64,000 bases of DNA. Origin: Comamonadaceae bacterium (lineage in GTDB: Bacteria > Pseudomonadota > Gammaproteobacteria > Burkholderiales > Burkholderiaceae_C). The notes under the pieces were generated by a model. It did no database searches. It saw nothing but the letters and a program-made list of their open reading frames with translations, and had not been told where the DNA came from. The DNA is taken from the NCBI GenBank assembly GCA_027486755.1, contig JAIXOM010000047.1, forward strand, positions 1 to 64,000, in the 5' to 3' direction. Made by a program: the position numbers and the translations under genes. Shown piece after piece: positions 42,146 to 50,282 of the stretch; the stretch's first letter is position 1; each line of letters opens with the position of its first letter.

Positions 42146-42685
42146 GTGAAAACCCTCCTAGCCCTGGCCCGACAGATTGATAGCCTCAGCCGCTTCGCTT
42201 CGGTGGTGGCTTTGTGGCTGGTACTGATTTGCGCCTTGGTTTCGGCGGGCAATGCGATGTCGCGCTATGCACTGGACTTGTCGTCCAACGCCTGGCTGGA
42301 GTTGCAGTGGTATATGTTCGGTGGCACCGTGCTTCTGGGGGCGCCGCACCTGCTCAATAAGAACGGCCATATCCGTGTCGACATCATCTACGCCAAGCTC
42401 AACGACCGCCAGCGTGCCTGGCTGGACCTGGCTGGCCTACTGCTTTTCCTGCTGCCTTTTTGCTATTTCATGGTGATTTATTCCTGGCCCTGGTTCGTCG
42501 AGGCCTGGCGGATCAACGAGGTTTCGGCCAATGCGGGTGGCCTGATCCGCTGGCCTGTGAAGTTGCTGCTGCCGGTGGGCTTTGCCCTGCTCAGCCTGCA
42601 GGGCCTGTCCGAGATCATCAAAAGGGTGGCGGCCCTGCGCGGCGACATCGCCCTGGACAGCCACTACGAAAGACCCCTGCAGTAG
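42146..42685 (+). CDS. dctQ: TRAP transporter small permease DctQ
   Basis: A 179-residue inner-membrane protein with four hydrophobic segments (VVALWLVLICALVSAGNAMS, WLELQWYMFGGTVLLGAPHL, AWLDLAGLLLFLLPFCYFMV, and LLLPVGFALLSLQGLSEII), the layout of TRAP DctQ subunits. The start is GTG at 42146. dctM follows after 2 nt. TRAP systems use sodium or proton gradients to import organic acids captured by a periplasmic DctP protein, here encoded at 46489-45398. The substrate is unknown. Confidence 0.9.
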   Translation: MKTLLALARQIDSLSRFASVVALWLVLICALVSAGNAMSRYALDLSSNAWLELQWYMFGGTVLLGAPHLLNKNGHIRVDIIYAKLNDRQRAWLDLAGLLLFLLPFCYFMVIYSWPWFVEAWRINEVSANAGGLIRWPVKLLLPVGFALLSLQGLSEIIKRVAALRGDIALDSHYERPLQ

Positions 42686-42687
42686 CC

Positions 42688-44175
42688 ATGAACCCGATTG
42701 ACTTCATGGCGCCTGCGATGTTTGCCGCCCTGGTGGTGTTTTTGCTACTGGGCCTGCCGGTGGCATTTTCCCTGGCGGCTCTGGGCTTGAGCTCGGGGCT
42801 GGTGGCGATTGAACTGGGGCTGTTTCCGAACCAGTTCATGGCCAATCTGCCCTACCGGGTGTTTGGCATCCTGGCCAATGAGCTGCTGCTGTCTATTCCC
42901 TTTTTCACCCTGATGGGTGCGATTCTTGAGCGCAGTGGGCTGGCCGAGGAGCTGCTCGAAGGTTTTGCTCAGCTGTTCGGCGGCCTGCCCGGCGGCCTGG
43001 CCTATGCGGTCATCATGGTCGGCGCGATTTTGGGGGCGATCACAGGCACGGTGGCCGCTTCAGTGATCGCCATGGGGGTGATCGCCTTGCCGGTGATGCA
43101 GCGCTACGGTTACAGCCCGCGTTTGGCCACCGGGGTGATCGCTGCCTCGGGCACCATCACCCAGGTGATCCCGCCCTCGCTGGTTCTGATTGTGCTGGCC
43201 GATCAATTGGGCAAGTCGGTAGGCGATATGTACCTGGGGGCAGTCGGCCCCTCGGTGGCCCAGGTGCTGATTTTTGTGGCCTTCATCTTCGTGATGTCGC
43301 TGCTTCAGCCCAAGTCCATGCCGCCTATGCCACCTGAGGCCCGTACCTTGCGCGGCTGGGTGCTGGCTCGCAAGGTGGCGATGGGGGTGTTGCCTTCGTC
43401 GGTCCTGATCTTTGTGGTGCTGGGAACGATTTTTGTGGGTCTGGCCACGCCCACCGAGGCCGGTGCGATGGGGGTGGTCGGCGCCATTGTGCTGGCCGGC
43501 CTGCAACGGCGCCTGAATTGGGCCATGGTACGTCAGGGCATGGAGTCGACCATGGAGATCACCGTGATGGTGATCTTTATCCTGATCGGTGCGACCGTCT
43601 TTACCCTGGTGTTCCAGGGCGTCGACGGCGCAATCTGGGTCGAGCATCTGTTTACCGCTGTCGGCGCCGACGATGCGGTGACCTTCCTGATCGTGGTGAA
43701 CATCATGATCTTTGTGCTGGCCTTCTTTCTCGACTTTTTCGAGATTGCCTTCATCGTGGTGCCGCTCTTGGTGCCCATGGCCAACAAGTTGGGCATCGAT
43801 CTGATCTGGTTCGGGGTGCTGATCTGCGTGAACATGCAGACCTCCTTCATGCATCCGCCTTTTGGCTTCGCCCTGTTTTACCTGCGCGGCATTGCGCCGC
43901 CTTCAATCAAGAGCAGCGACATTTACATAGGCGCCATTCCCTGGGTGCTGCTGCAATTGCTGCTGGTGGCGGTGCTGATTTTCTTCCCCGAGATCGTCAC
44001 CGGCATGCTCGACAAAGGGCCGACAGGCGACGTCAATGCGGTGGAGATCCAGGTCGAGGAAATGCCGCCGGTGCCCAGTGCCGACACCCCAACGCCTGGC
44101 GCTTCCGGGGAGGCCGGCGGCGCGCCTGCGCTGCCGCCAGCGCCCGACCCGGCCGACTACTTCAAGAGCAAGTGA
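42688..44175 (+). CDS. dctM: TRAP transporter large permease DctM
   Basis: A 495-residue membrane protein with about 12 spans and DctM motifs (LSIPFFTLMGAILERSGLAE, ITGTVAASVIAMGVIALPVM, ASGTITQVIPPSLVLIVLAD, GLATPTEAGAMGVVGA). The subtype resembles mannitol/chloroaromatic compound TRAP permeases. It ends in an unusual Pro/Ala/Gly-rich cytoplasmic tail of about 50 residues (from VEIQVEEMPPVPSADTPT to PADYFKSK). It begins 2 nt after dctQ. A phospholipase gene follows 7 nt later on the same strand. Confidence 0.93.
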   Translation: MNPIDFMAPAMFAALVVFLLLGLPVAFSLAALGLSSGLVAIELGLFPNQFMANLPYRVFGILANELLLSIPFFTLMGAILERSGLAEELLEGFAQLFGGLPGGLAYAVIMVGAILGAITGTVAASVIAMGVIALPVMQRYGYSPRLATGVIAASGTITQVIPPSLVLIVLADQLGKSVGDMYLGAVGPSVAQVLIFVAFIFVMSLLQPKSMPPMPPEARTLRGWVLARKVAMGVLPSSVLIFVVLGTIFVGLATPTEAGAMGVVGAIVLAGLQRRLNWAMVRQGMESTMEITVMVIFILIGATVFTLVFQGVDGAIWVEHLFTAVGADDAVTFLIVVNIMIFVLAFFLDFFEIAFIVVPLLVPMANKLGIDLIWFGVLICVNMQTSFMHPPFGFALFYLRGIAPPSIKSSDIYIGAIPWVLLQLLLVAVLIFFPEIVTGMLDKGPTGDVNAVEIQVEEMPPVPSADTPTPGASGEAGGAPALPPAPDPADYFKSK

Positions 44176-44182
44176 GCCGGCC

Positions 44183-45340
44183 TTGCCGCAGCGCTTTTTA
44201 AGGACGGCAAAAGCGCCTGTCAGCCTGGCTTGCAGCGTGTTGCTTATGGCCTGTGGCCTGGCGAGCGCGCAAGCCGATCTGAGTGCTTGCACGGCGGTGG
44301 CCGACGACGGCCAGCGCCTGGCATGCTATGACCGCCTGGCGGGCCGCCAGCCGGCTGCTGGGACTGCCCCGGGGCCGGGCTCAGTGGCCTCGGTGGCCTC
44401 ATCAGTGGCTACTGAGCGGCCTGCGCTGGAAAGTAGCATTGCCCAGGCCAAGCCCGAGCCTGGGCTGTTTTCTCGTGACGCTGCCTGCCGAGACCGCCGC
44501 AGTGGAGCCTGGTCGCGGTTTTGGGAGTTGGAGCCGCAGACCGATTGCGGCACCTTTCGTTTGCGCGGCTACCGCCCCCTGAATGTCTCTTTGGTTCAAT
44601 CCGATCGGGTCAACCGCGCGCCCAGCTCTCAGGCGGCCGGTCGCAGTGCCAGCCGCAGCGCCGACTACAACAACCATGAAATGCGGCTGCAACTGTCGGT
44701 GCGCACCAAGATCGCGTCGGGGCTGCTCACCCCCGGGGATCCCGCGCGGGTCGACTCCCTCTGGTTTGCCTACAGCCAGCAGTCCTACTGGCAGCTTTTC
44801 AGTGACCAACTGTCGCGGCCATTTCGGGCCACAGACCATGAGCCCGAGCTCATCTACGTTCACCCCTTGGAGCTGAGTCTGCCCGGTTCTTGGCGCTTGC
44901 GCTACGCCGGTTTGGGGCTGGTGCATCAGTCCAACGGCCAGAGCCTGCCTCTTTCCCGAAGTTTGAACCGGGCCTACCTGATGGCAGGGGCTGACATGAA
45001 CGAGCGCTGGTTGCTCACCACCCGGCTCTGGCAGCGTCTGCCCGAGCGGGCCGAAGATGACGACAACCCGGGCGCCAGCGAAGGCATGGGCCGCGGCGAG
45101 GTGCGCCTGGGCTGGGCCGTCAACCGTGACCATGGCCTGAGTTTGACGGTGCGCCATGCCCTGCATACGGGTGGGCGCGGCTCGGTGCGACTGGAATGGT
45201 TCAGGGCCCTGGGTTCGGGCGCCGGCCAAAGCGAGCTGCGTCTGCACACCCAACTGTTCAGCGGTTATGGCGACAGCCTGAGCGACTACAACTTCCGGCG
45301 CACCGTGCTGAGCGTCGGACTGAGCTTGCTCGACTTCTGA
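44183..45340 (+). CDS. pldA: Outer-membrane phospholipase A
   Basis: OMPLA is an outer-membrane beta-barrel that hydrolyses phospholipids when the membrane is disturbed. The 385-residue protein has a signal peptide (LACSVLLMACGLASAQA), an N-terminal segment with ACTAVADDGQRLACYDRLAG, and the barrel with the active-site block GLVHQSNGQSLPLSRSLNRA (His and Ser in HQSNG, Asn in SLNRA). The C-terminus ends in aromatic F (LSVGLSLLDF). The start is probably TTG at 44183; GTG and ATG inside the signal region are alternatives. The gene lies between dctM and the convergent dctP. Confidence 0.85.
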   Translation: MPQRFLRTAKAPVSLACSVLLMACGLASAQADLSACTAVADDGQRLACYDRLAGRQPAAGTAPGPGSVASVASSVATERPALESSIAQAKPEPGLFSRDAACRDRRSGAWSRFWELEPQTDCGTFRLRGYRPLNVSLVQSDRVNRAPSSQAAGRSASRSADYNNHEMRLQLSVRTKIASGLLTPGDPARVDSLWFAYSQQSYWQLFSDQLSRPFRATDHEPELIYVHPLELSLPGSWRLRYAGLGLVHQSNGQSLPLSRSLNRAYLMAGADMNERWLLTTRLWQRLPERAEDDDNPGASEGMGRGEVRLGWAVNRDHGLSLTVRHALHTGGRGSVRLEWFRALGSGAGQSELRLHTQLFSGYGDSLSDYNFRRTVLSVGLSLLDF

Positions 45341-45350
45341 GACGGCCATG

Positions 45351-45378
45351 AAAAAGGGCCCCGCTTTGGAGGCCCCCG
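45351..45378 (-). terminator. Rho-independent terminator of dctP
   Basis: On the minus strand the sequence reads a GC-rich hairpin (GGGGGCCTCC, loop, GCGGGGCCC) followed by TTTTT, 20 nt downstream of the dctP stop. On the plus strand it also follows pldA, but without a T tract. Confidence 0.65.
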
Positions 45379-45397
45379 TCAAGCGCTCGGTGAGCGT

Positions 45398-46489
45398 TCA
45401 GAGCTTTTGGCGGCTCATGAAGTTGTCGAAGCCGGCCTCGGCCACCTTGAACCAGGCCACCTGGTCGCGCTGGAAGGCCATCATGCTCTCGTACATGCGC
45501 TTGAACGGCGCACTCTTGGCTGAGGCTTCGGCCATGAGTTCTGCATTGGCCTTGTAGCAGGCCTCCAGAATGGATTGCGGGAAGGCCCGCAGCATCGCGC
45601 CACCCTGAACCAGTCTTTTGAGGGCCACGGGGTTCAGTGCGTCGTAGCGCGCTTGACACCAGGTGTTAGCCTCGGCCGTAGCCGCGTGCAGAGCATACCG
45701 ATAGGCTTCGGGCAGGGCATCATAGGCCTTGAGGTTGACCTGAAAGCCCAGTGCCGCGCCGCCCTCATTCCAGCCGGGGTAGTAGTAGAACTTGGCCACT
45801 TTTTGCAGGTTCAGCCTTTCGTCATCGGCCGGCACGGTGAATTCACCGGCATCGATGGTGCCTTTTTCCAGGGCGGAATAAATCTCGCCGGCCGGCAACT
45901 GCTGCGCGACCACGCCCAGCTTGGTCAAGACCTGTCCGCCCATGCCGCCGGTGCGGAACTTCAGGCCCTTGAGGTCGGCGGGGCTCTTGAGCTCCTTTTT
46001 GAACCAGCCGCCCATTTGCGAGCCGGTGTTGCCGGCCAGCATGTTGATCACACCCACTTCACGGCTGAAGTCGTTGAACATCTTCTCGCCACCGCCGTGG
46101 ACCCACCAGGCGTTGTGCTGGCGGCTGTTCAGGCCAAAAGGCACGCAGGTGCCAATGGCCCAGGCCGGGTCCTTGCCGATGAAATAGTAGGGGGCGGTGT
46201 GGTTGCACTCGATGGTGCCTTTTTCCACCGCGTCGAGTACCTGCAGCGGCGGCACGATCTCGCCGGCACCGTGCACGCTGATCTGGAACTTGCCGCCCGT
46301 GATTTGGCCGACGCGGCGGGCGATCATCTCGGCGGTGCCAAACAGCACTTCGATCGCTTTGGGAAAGCTCGATGCACAGCGCCAACGGATGACATCGGTT
46401 TGCTGGGCGATGGCGGGGGCTGACAGGCTGGCAGCACCGGCTGCGACGGCGGCTGCGCCACCCTTGGTGAGGAATTCACGACGACTCAT
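45398..46489 (-). CDS. dctP: TRAP transporter periplasmic binding protein DctP
   Basis: A 363-residue substrate-binding protein exported by the Tat path (SRREFLTKGGAAAVAAGAAS). The DctP fold is shown by RWRCASSFPKAIEVLFGTAE, HGAGEIVPPLQVLDAVEKGT, the segment LKGLKFRTGGMGGQVLTKLG with the conserved acid-binding Arg, and PAGEIYSALEKGTIDAGEFT. The type resembles binding proteins paired with mannitol/chloroaromatic DctM. It lies on the strand opposite dctQM beyond pldA, so it has its own promoter. An AAGGAG ribosome site precedes the ATG. A terminator follows. Confidence 0.92.
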   Translation of the reverse strand: MSRREFLTKGGAAAVAAGAASLSAPAIAQQTDVIRWRCASSFPKAIEVLFGTAEMIARRVGQITGGKFQISVHGAGEIVPPLQVLDAVEKGTIECNHTAPYYFIGKDPAWAIGTCVPFGLNSRQHNAWWVHGGGEKMFNDFSREVGVINMLAGNTGSQMGGWFKKELKSPADLKGLKFRTGGMGGQVLTKLGVVAQQLPAGEIYSALEKGTIDAGEFTVPADDERLNLQKVAKFYYYPGWNEGGAALGFQVNLKAYDALPEAYRYALHAATAEANTWCQARYDALNPVALKRLVQGGAMLRAFPQSILEACYKANAELMAEASAKSAPFKRMYESMMAFQRDQVAWFKVAEAGFDNFMSRQKL

Positions 46490-46688
46490 GGAGCATCTCC
46501 TTCTAGGGCTTCATTTTTGTGAATGGGCGCGCCAGGCGGCGCGACACGCAAATCGATGCGGGTGCGAGTTTTTACTACAAGTTGGCAATGAATCGTCCTA
46601 GGACTGTCCATGAGGGCTCAAAGTTCACCCGGACATTCAGGTCCGTAGCGGGCGGGGCCAGTCACGGAAACAGGCCGGCCCATGGTCT

Positions 46689-47630
46689 TCAGGGTGCAGA
46701 TTCCTGTTCCACCGGTGAGACCGTCACCGCCACGCTCAAGCTGTGGCTGCTGCCGCCTTGAATGACACCGCGCAAGGGCGAAACGTCCAGAAAATCGCGG
46801 CCGGTGGCCACCCTGACGTAGTCCTGGCCCGGCATGCGATTGTTGGTGGGGTCCAGATCCAGCCAAAAGCCGGGCGGGCGTGAGCCTGCGCTGCCGGCCT
46901 CGGGTTTGCGTGCCGTTTCTGCCGCCAGGCAGTACACCGAGGCCCAGGCGTGGGAGGCGTCGCTGCCCACCAGGCGGGGCTGGCCCGGCGGTGGTGTGGT
47001 CAGCATGTAGCCGCTGACATAGCGGGCCGGCAAACCCAATGAGCGGCAGCAGGCCACCAAAATATGGGCAAAGTCCTGGCACACCCCCTTGCCCTGCTGC
47101 AGCGCCCGCAGGGCCGGCGTATTGACCTCGGTGCTTTGGCTTTCGTAGCGCATATGGGTGTGGATGCGCGTCATCAGGTCCCAGGCCGCTTCGGCCACGG
47201 GGCGGCCGGCCGGAAAACTCGGACGCGCAAATTCGGCGAAGGCCTCGTCGCGGGGGGCGCAGGGCGAGGCAAAAGCGAATTCGATGGCCGCGTCCCAGTC
47301 CGCCCCGGCCTGATACCGGCAGTGCTGGCGCAGCAACTCCCAGGCGCCGCTGGCCCGCGTGCTGAGCTCAGGCTGGGCTTGCGTGCGGACCAGCGATCGG
47401 GCGCTGACCTTCAGGCTTGCATGGCTGCTGCGCAGCGAAAAATAGCTCCGGCTGTTGCCGTAGACATCAAGCAGGCTGCGCAGGTGTGCTGGCTCCGGGC
47501 TGATCTGCAACTCGTGGCTGAGCACCTGCTGGCCTGCATCGTCCAAGGGGCGCAGGCAGCTGACATGCTGGGCGTTTTCTACCGGCGCGCTGTAGTCGTA
47601 GCGGGTTTCATGCAAGACCTGCAGCAGCAT
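46689..47630 (-). CDS. Transglutaminase-like cysteine protein of the ATP-grasp/alpha-E cluster
   Basis: A 313-residue soluble protein with an N-terminal beta domain (LQVLHETRYDYSAPVENAQH, Bact_transglu_N type) and a transglutaminase core with the triad in GVCQDFAHILVACCRSLGL (Cys), SDASHAWASVY (His) and FWLDLDPTNNRM (Asp). Such proteins may act as peptidases or amide-transferring enzymes; the substrate is unknown. It starts 9 nt after the ATP-grasp/alpha-E gene and is the last gene of a three-gene run with the DUF2126 protein. The same domain occurs at the N-terminus of that protein. Confidence 0.9.
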   Translation of the reverse strand: MLLQVLHETRYDYSAPVENAQHVSCLRPLDDAGQQVLSHELQISPEPAHLRSLLDVYGNSRSYFSLRSSHASLKVSARSLVRTQAQPELSTRASGAWELLRQHCRYQAGADWDAAIEFAFASPCAPRDEAFAEFARPSFPAGRPVAEAAWDLMTRIHTHMRYESQSTEVNTPALRALQQGKGVCQDFAHILVACCRSLGLPARYVSGYMLTTPPPGQPRLVGSDASHAWASVYCLAAETARKPEAGSAGSRPPGFWLDLDPTNNRMPGQDYVRVATGRDFLDVSPLRGVIQGGSSHSLSVAVTVSPVEQESAP

Positions 47631-47639
47631 CAGGAGTCC

Positions 47640-50183
47640 TCAAGCACCGACGCTGCGGTTTTCGCTCGCGTGGCTGAAGTGGCGGCGGCCGATTTGCTCG
47701 GACATCGCCCAGGCGCGCTGAGCCAGCGCTTGCAAGGCCTGCGTCAGAGCGACCGTATCGGGGCCGGGCTTACCCGGCGCTACCGCGGCCAGGGCCCACA
47801 GGGGTGTATCGGCCAGCGACTGCGCCAGATCCTGGTGCTGCTCGTGCAATTGACGCAAGCGCCGGCCCAGGCGTTGCATTACCCAGGCCAGCGAGCGGGG
47901 GTTATCGGTGTCAAGTACCAGCAGGTCCAGCAGCGCGCTCAGGTCGCGCCGCTGCTGAAAACGCGACTGAAAGGTGATGGTGCTGTCAAAGAGCGCCAGC
48001 AAGGCCCGGTAGCCGCCGTTGTCATGGACCGCTGCAGTGGACAGACCCCGGGCCATGGCCGAGCACAGGGTGCCCAGACGTTCAACATCACGGCCTATGG
48101 TCAGCAGGCGCCAGCCGTCGTCACGCATCATGCGATCGGACTGGGCGCCGGTGATGGCCGCCAGCCTCTGGCTGGTCGCCTCCAGCGTGCGCAAGGTTTC
48201 GCTGACCGAGTAGCCCGGCCCAGGCAGGTCGCGCTGGCGCGGACCAAGCGACTGCGCGCTGAGCAGCGCAAAGTCCTGCTGCGCCTGCACGATGGTCTGC
48301 CATTGGCTTTGCGAGAGCCGCTCGCGCACGCCAGCGGCCGCATTTTTCAGGGCCAGCAGGGTAAAGCCCAGGCTGGCCGAATGCGAGGTATCGGTGAGGC
48401 TGGCCATCAGCGCGCGCTCAAACACCCGCCGCGATTGACTGGCCGGCGGTACGCTGGGCAGCACCAGGGCGTTGTCGACAGCCACTTGGCTGAGCCAGGC
48501 CAGCAGCGCCGGTGCATTTTGGTCTTCGCCGTTGAGGCCTTGCAGCGTGAGTTGGGCCAGCCGCACAGCGTTTTCGGCCCGCTCGGTATAGCGGCCCAGC
48601 CAGAAGAGGTTTTCGGCCGAGCGGCTGCTGATGGCACTTTGGCGCTTGTGCGGGGCGGCGGCCACGCTTTGGGTTTGGGTTTGGGTTTGGGTTTGGGCTG
48701 TCACTGCCTTGGTCTGTGCAGCGCTGCTGCCCAAGACCCACACATCAGCGCTGCTGCCGCCTTGCTGCATGGAGGCAATGTTCTGGCTGCGGCTGGCCAA
48801 GCGGGCCAGTCCCCCGGGCAAGACATGCCAGGCGCCTTTGCCGTCGGACAGTGCAAAAACCCGCAGCAGCACAGAGCGCATGGCCATCACCCCCTGGTGC
48901 CAGATGGGCGTCTGGGACAGAGGCATATAGGCCTGCACGGTGTAGTCTTCGCCGGCGCGCATGATGCGGCCCGCCCATTCGTCCAGGCGCTTGCGCGGGA
49001 GTTCGCGGGCGATCACCGGGCTGTCCTGGCCGTGGCTGGGCTTGATCACGCAGCCTTGGAGCTGAGGCAGCATGGCCTGCATGGCCGCCTGTTCACCGCA
49101 CCACCATGTGGCCAGCGACGGCAGTTGTAGCGGCTGGCCCAGCAGTTCCTCGCTCAGTGCCGGCAGAAAGCCCAGCAGCGCCGGTGACTCCAGGAAGGCC
49201 GAGCCCGGCGCGTTGGCGATCAGCACATGACCTGCACGCAATACCTGCAGCAGGCCGGGTACGCCCAGGCTGGAGTCAGAGCGCAACTCCAGCGGGTCGA
49301 GAAACTCGTCATCCAGGCGCTTGAGCACGCCATGCACAGGCTCCAGGCCGGCGATGGTCTTGAGGTAAAGGCGCTCGTCGCGCACCAGCAGGTCGTTGCC
49401 TTCCACCAGGGTCAAGCCCAGGTAGCGGGCCAGGTAGGCATGCTCGAAATAGGTTTCATTGAAGGGGCCGGGCGTGAGCAGCACGATGCGCTTGGGCCCA
49501 CCACCATCTAAGGCCGGGCAGGCGGCGCGCATGCCGTCGATCAGTGCCTTGTAGGAGCCCGCCAGGCTGCGCACCCCCATAGCCTCAAAGGCCTGCGGAA
49601 ACTGCAGCGCGACACTGTTGCGGTTTTCCAGCAAGTAGCCCAGGCCGGAGGGGGCTTGCGTGCGCTGCGAGACCACCCACCATCGGCCCTCGGGGCTGCG
49701 GGCCAGGTCGAAGGCGGCAATGTGCAGATGTGAGCCCAGAGCGGGCGTCATGCCGTGGAGCGGTCGCAGGTAGCCGGGGTGACCTCTGACCAAGGCTTCG
49801 GGCAGCAAGGCTTGGCGGGTCAGGCGCTGCGCGCCATAGACATCGGCCATGATGGCCTCGAGCAGCTGGGCGCGCTGGCGCACCCCCGACTCGATTTGCG
49901 CCCAGTCAGACTCAGCGACGAGCATCGGAAACAGATCCACAGACCAGGGCCGCTGCGGGCCATCGGCATCGGCATAGACGTTGTAGGTCACGCCGTTGTC
50001 GCGAATCAGGCGCTGCAGATGGTCGCGCCGCAGATTCAGATCCTGCGCAGTCTGCGCGCCCAGATGGCGCATGAAGCTGCGCCAGGCCGGGGCAAGCCCA
50101 TCAGCAGCCGCTGCGCCAGCCACCCGACCCCTGAACTCGTCAAAATGCCCCGCCGACGCCTGCGGCGCTTGCTGCGAGCTCAT
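47640..50183 (-). CDS. Fused circularly permuted ATP-grasp and alpha-E protein
   Basis: An 847-residue protein that fuses two proteins separate in the second cluster. The N-terminal part (to about residue 470) is a circularly permuted ATP-grasp domain (TYNVYADADGPQRPWSVDLFP, GYLLENRNSVALQFPQ, LLTPGPFNETYFEHAYLARY, GCVIKPSHGQDS). The C-terminal part is alpha-helical alpha-E (SSRSAENLFWLGRYTERAEN). A (TQ)n linker from a TTTGGG repeat joins them. The domain set is a predicted peptide ligase, with product unknown. ATG 50183 is used; GTG 50219 would add 12 residues, and neither has a good ribosome site. Confidence 0.88.
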   Translation of the reverse strand: MSSQQAPQASAGHFDEFRGRVAGAAAADGLAPAWRSFMRHLGAQTAQDLNLRRDHLQRLIRDNGVTYNVYADADGPQRPWSVDLFPMLVAESDWAQIESGVRQRAQLLEAIMADVYGAQRLTRQALLPEALVRGHPGYLRPLHGMTPALGSHLHIAAFDLARSPEGRWWVVSQRTQAPSGLGYLLENRNSVALQFPQAFEAMGVRSLAGSYKALIDGMRAACPALDGGGPKRIVLLTPGPFNETYFEHAYLARYLGLTLVEGNDLLVRDERLYLKTIAGLEPVHGVLKRLDDEFLDPLELRSDSSLGVPGLLQVLRAGHVLIANAPGSAFLESPALLGFLPALSEELLGQPLQLPSLATWWCGEQAAMQAMLPQLQGCVIKPSHGQDSPVIARELPRKRLDEWAGRIMRAGEDYTVQAYMPLSQTPIWHQGVMAMRSVLLRVFALSDGKGAWHVLPGGLARLASRSQNIASMQQGGSSADVWVLGSSAAQTKAVTAQTQTQTQTQSVAAAPHKRQSAISSRSAENLFWLGRYTERAENAVRLAQLTLQGLNGEDQNAPALLAWLSQVAVDNALVLPSVPPASQSRRVFERALMASLTDTSHSASLGFTLLALKNAAAGVRERLSQSQWQTIVQAQQDFALLSAQSLGPRQRDLPGPGYSVSETLRTLEATSQRLAAITGAQSDRMMRDDGWRLLTIGRDVERLGTLCSAMARGLSTAAVHDNGGYRALLALFDSTITFQSRFQQRRDLSALLDLLVLDTDNPRSLAWVMQRLGRRLRQLHEQHQDLAQSLADTPLWALAAVAPGKPGPDTVALTQALQALAQRAWAMSEQIGRRHFSHASENRSVGA
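48668..48697. repeat. TTTGGG hexamer microsatellite inside the ATP-grasp/alpha-E gene
   Basis: Five perfect TTTGGG units. Because the unit is 6 bp, changes in number keep the frame and alter a Thr-Gln linker (read TQTQTQTQTQ on the minus strand) between the ATP-grasp and alpha-E domains. Confidence 0.8.
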
Positions 50184-50220
50184 GACCGAGCCGGTAAGGA
50201 GAGAAGTGCTGGAATCCACG

Positions 50221-50258
50221 ATTAATTAATTGGGGTCAAATTAATTGGGGTCAGAGTC
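50221..50258. repeat. Repeated AATTGGGGTCA motif
   Basis: ATTAATTGGGGTCA occurs twice at about 50224-50237 and 50241-50254, the second followed by GAGTCC. It is very AT-rich compared with surrounding DNA. The motif resembles sequences that flank REP-associated tyrosine transposases; no transposase gene is present here. Confidence 0.5.
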
Positions 50259-50282
50259 CGATTGTTGCGTTTGTTTTGAATC

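Noticed and set aside
48668-48697. TTTGGG repeat as telomere-like or G-quadruplex control element
   Set aside because: It is inside a coding frame and simply encodes a Thr-Gln linker; no evidence of a structural role.
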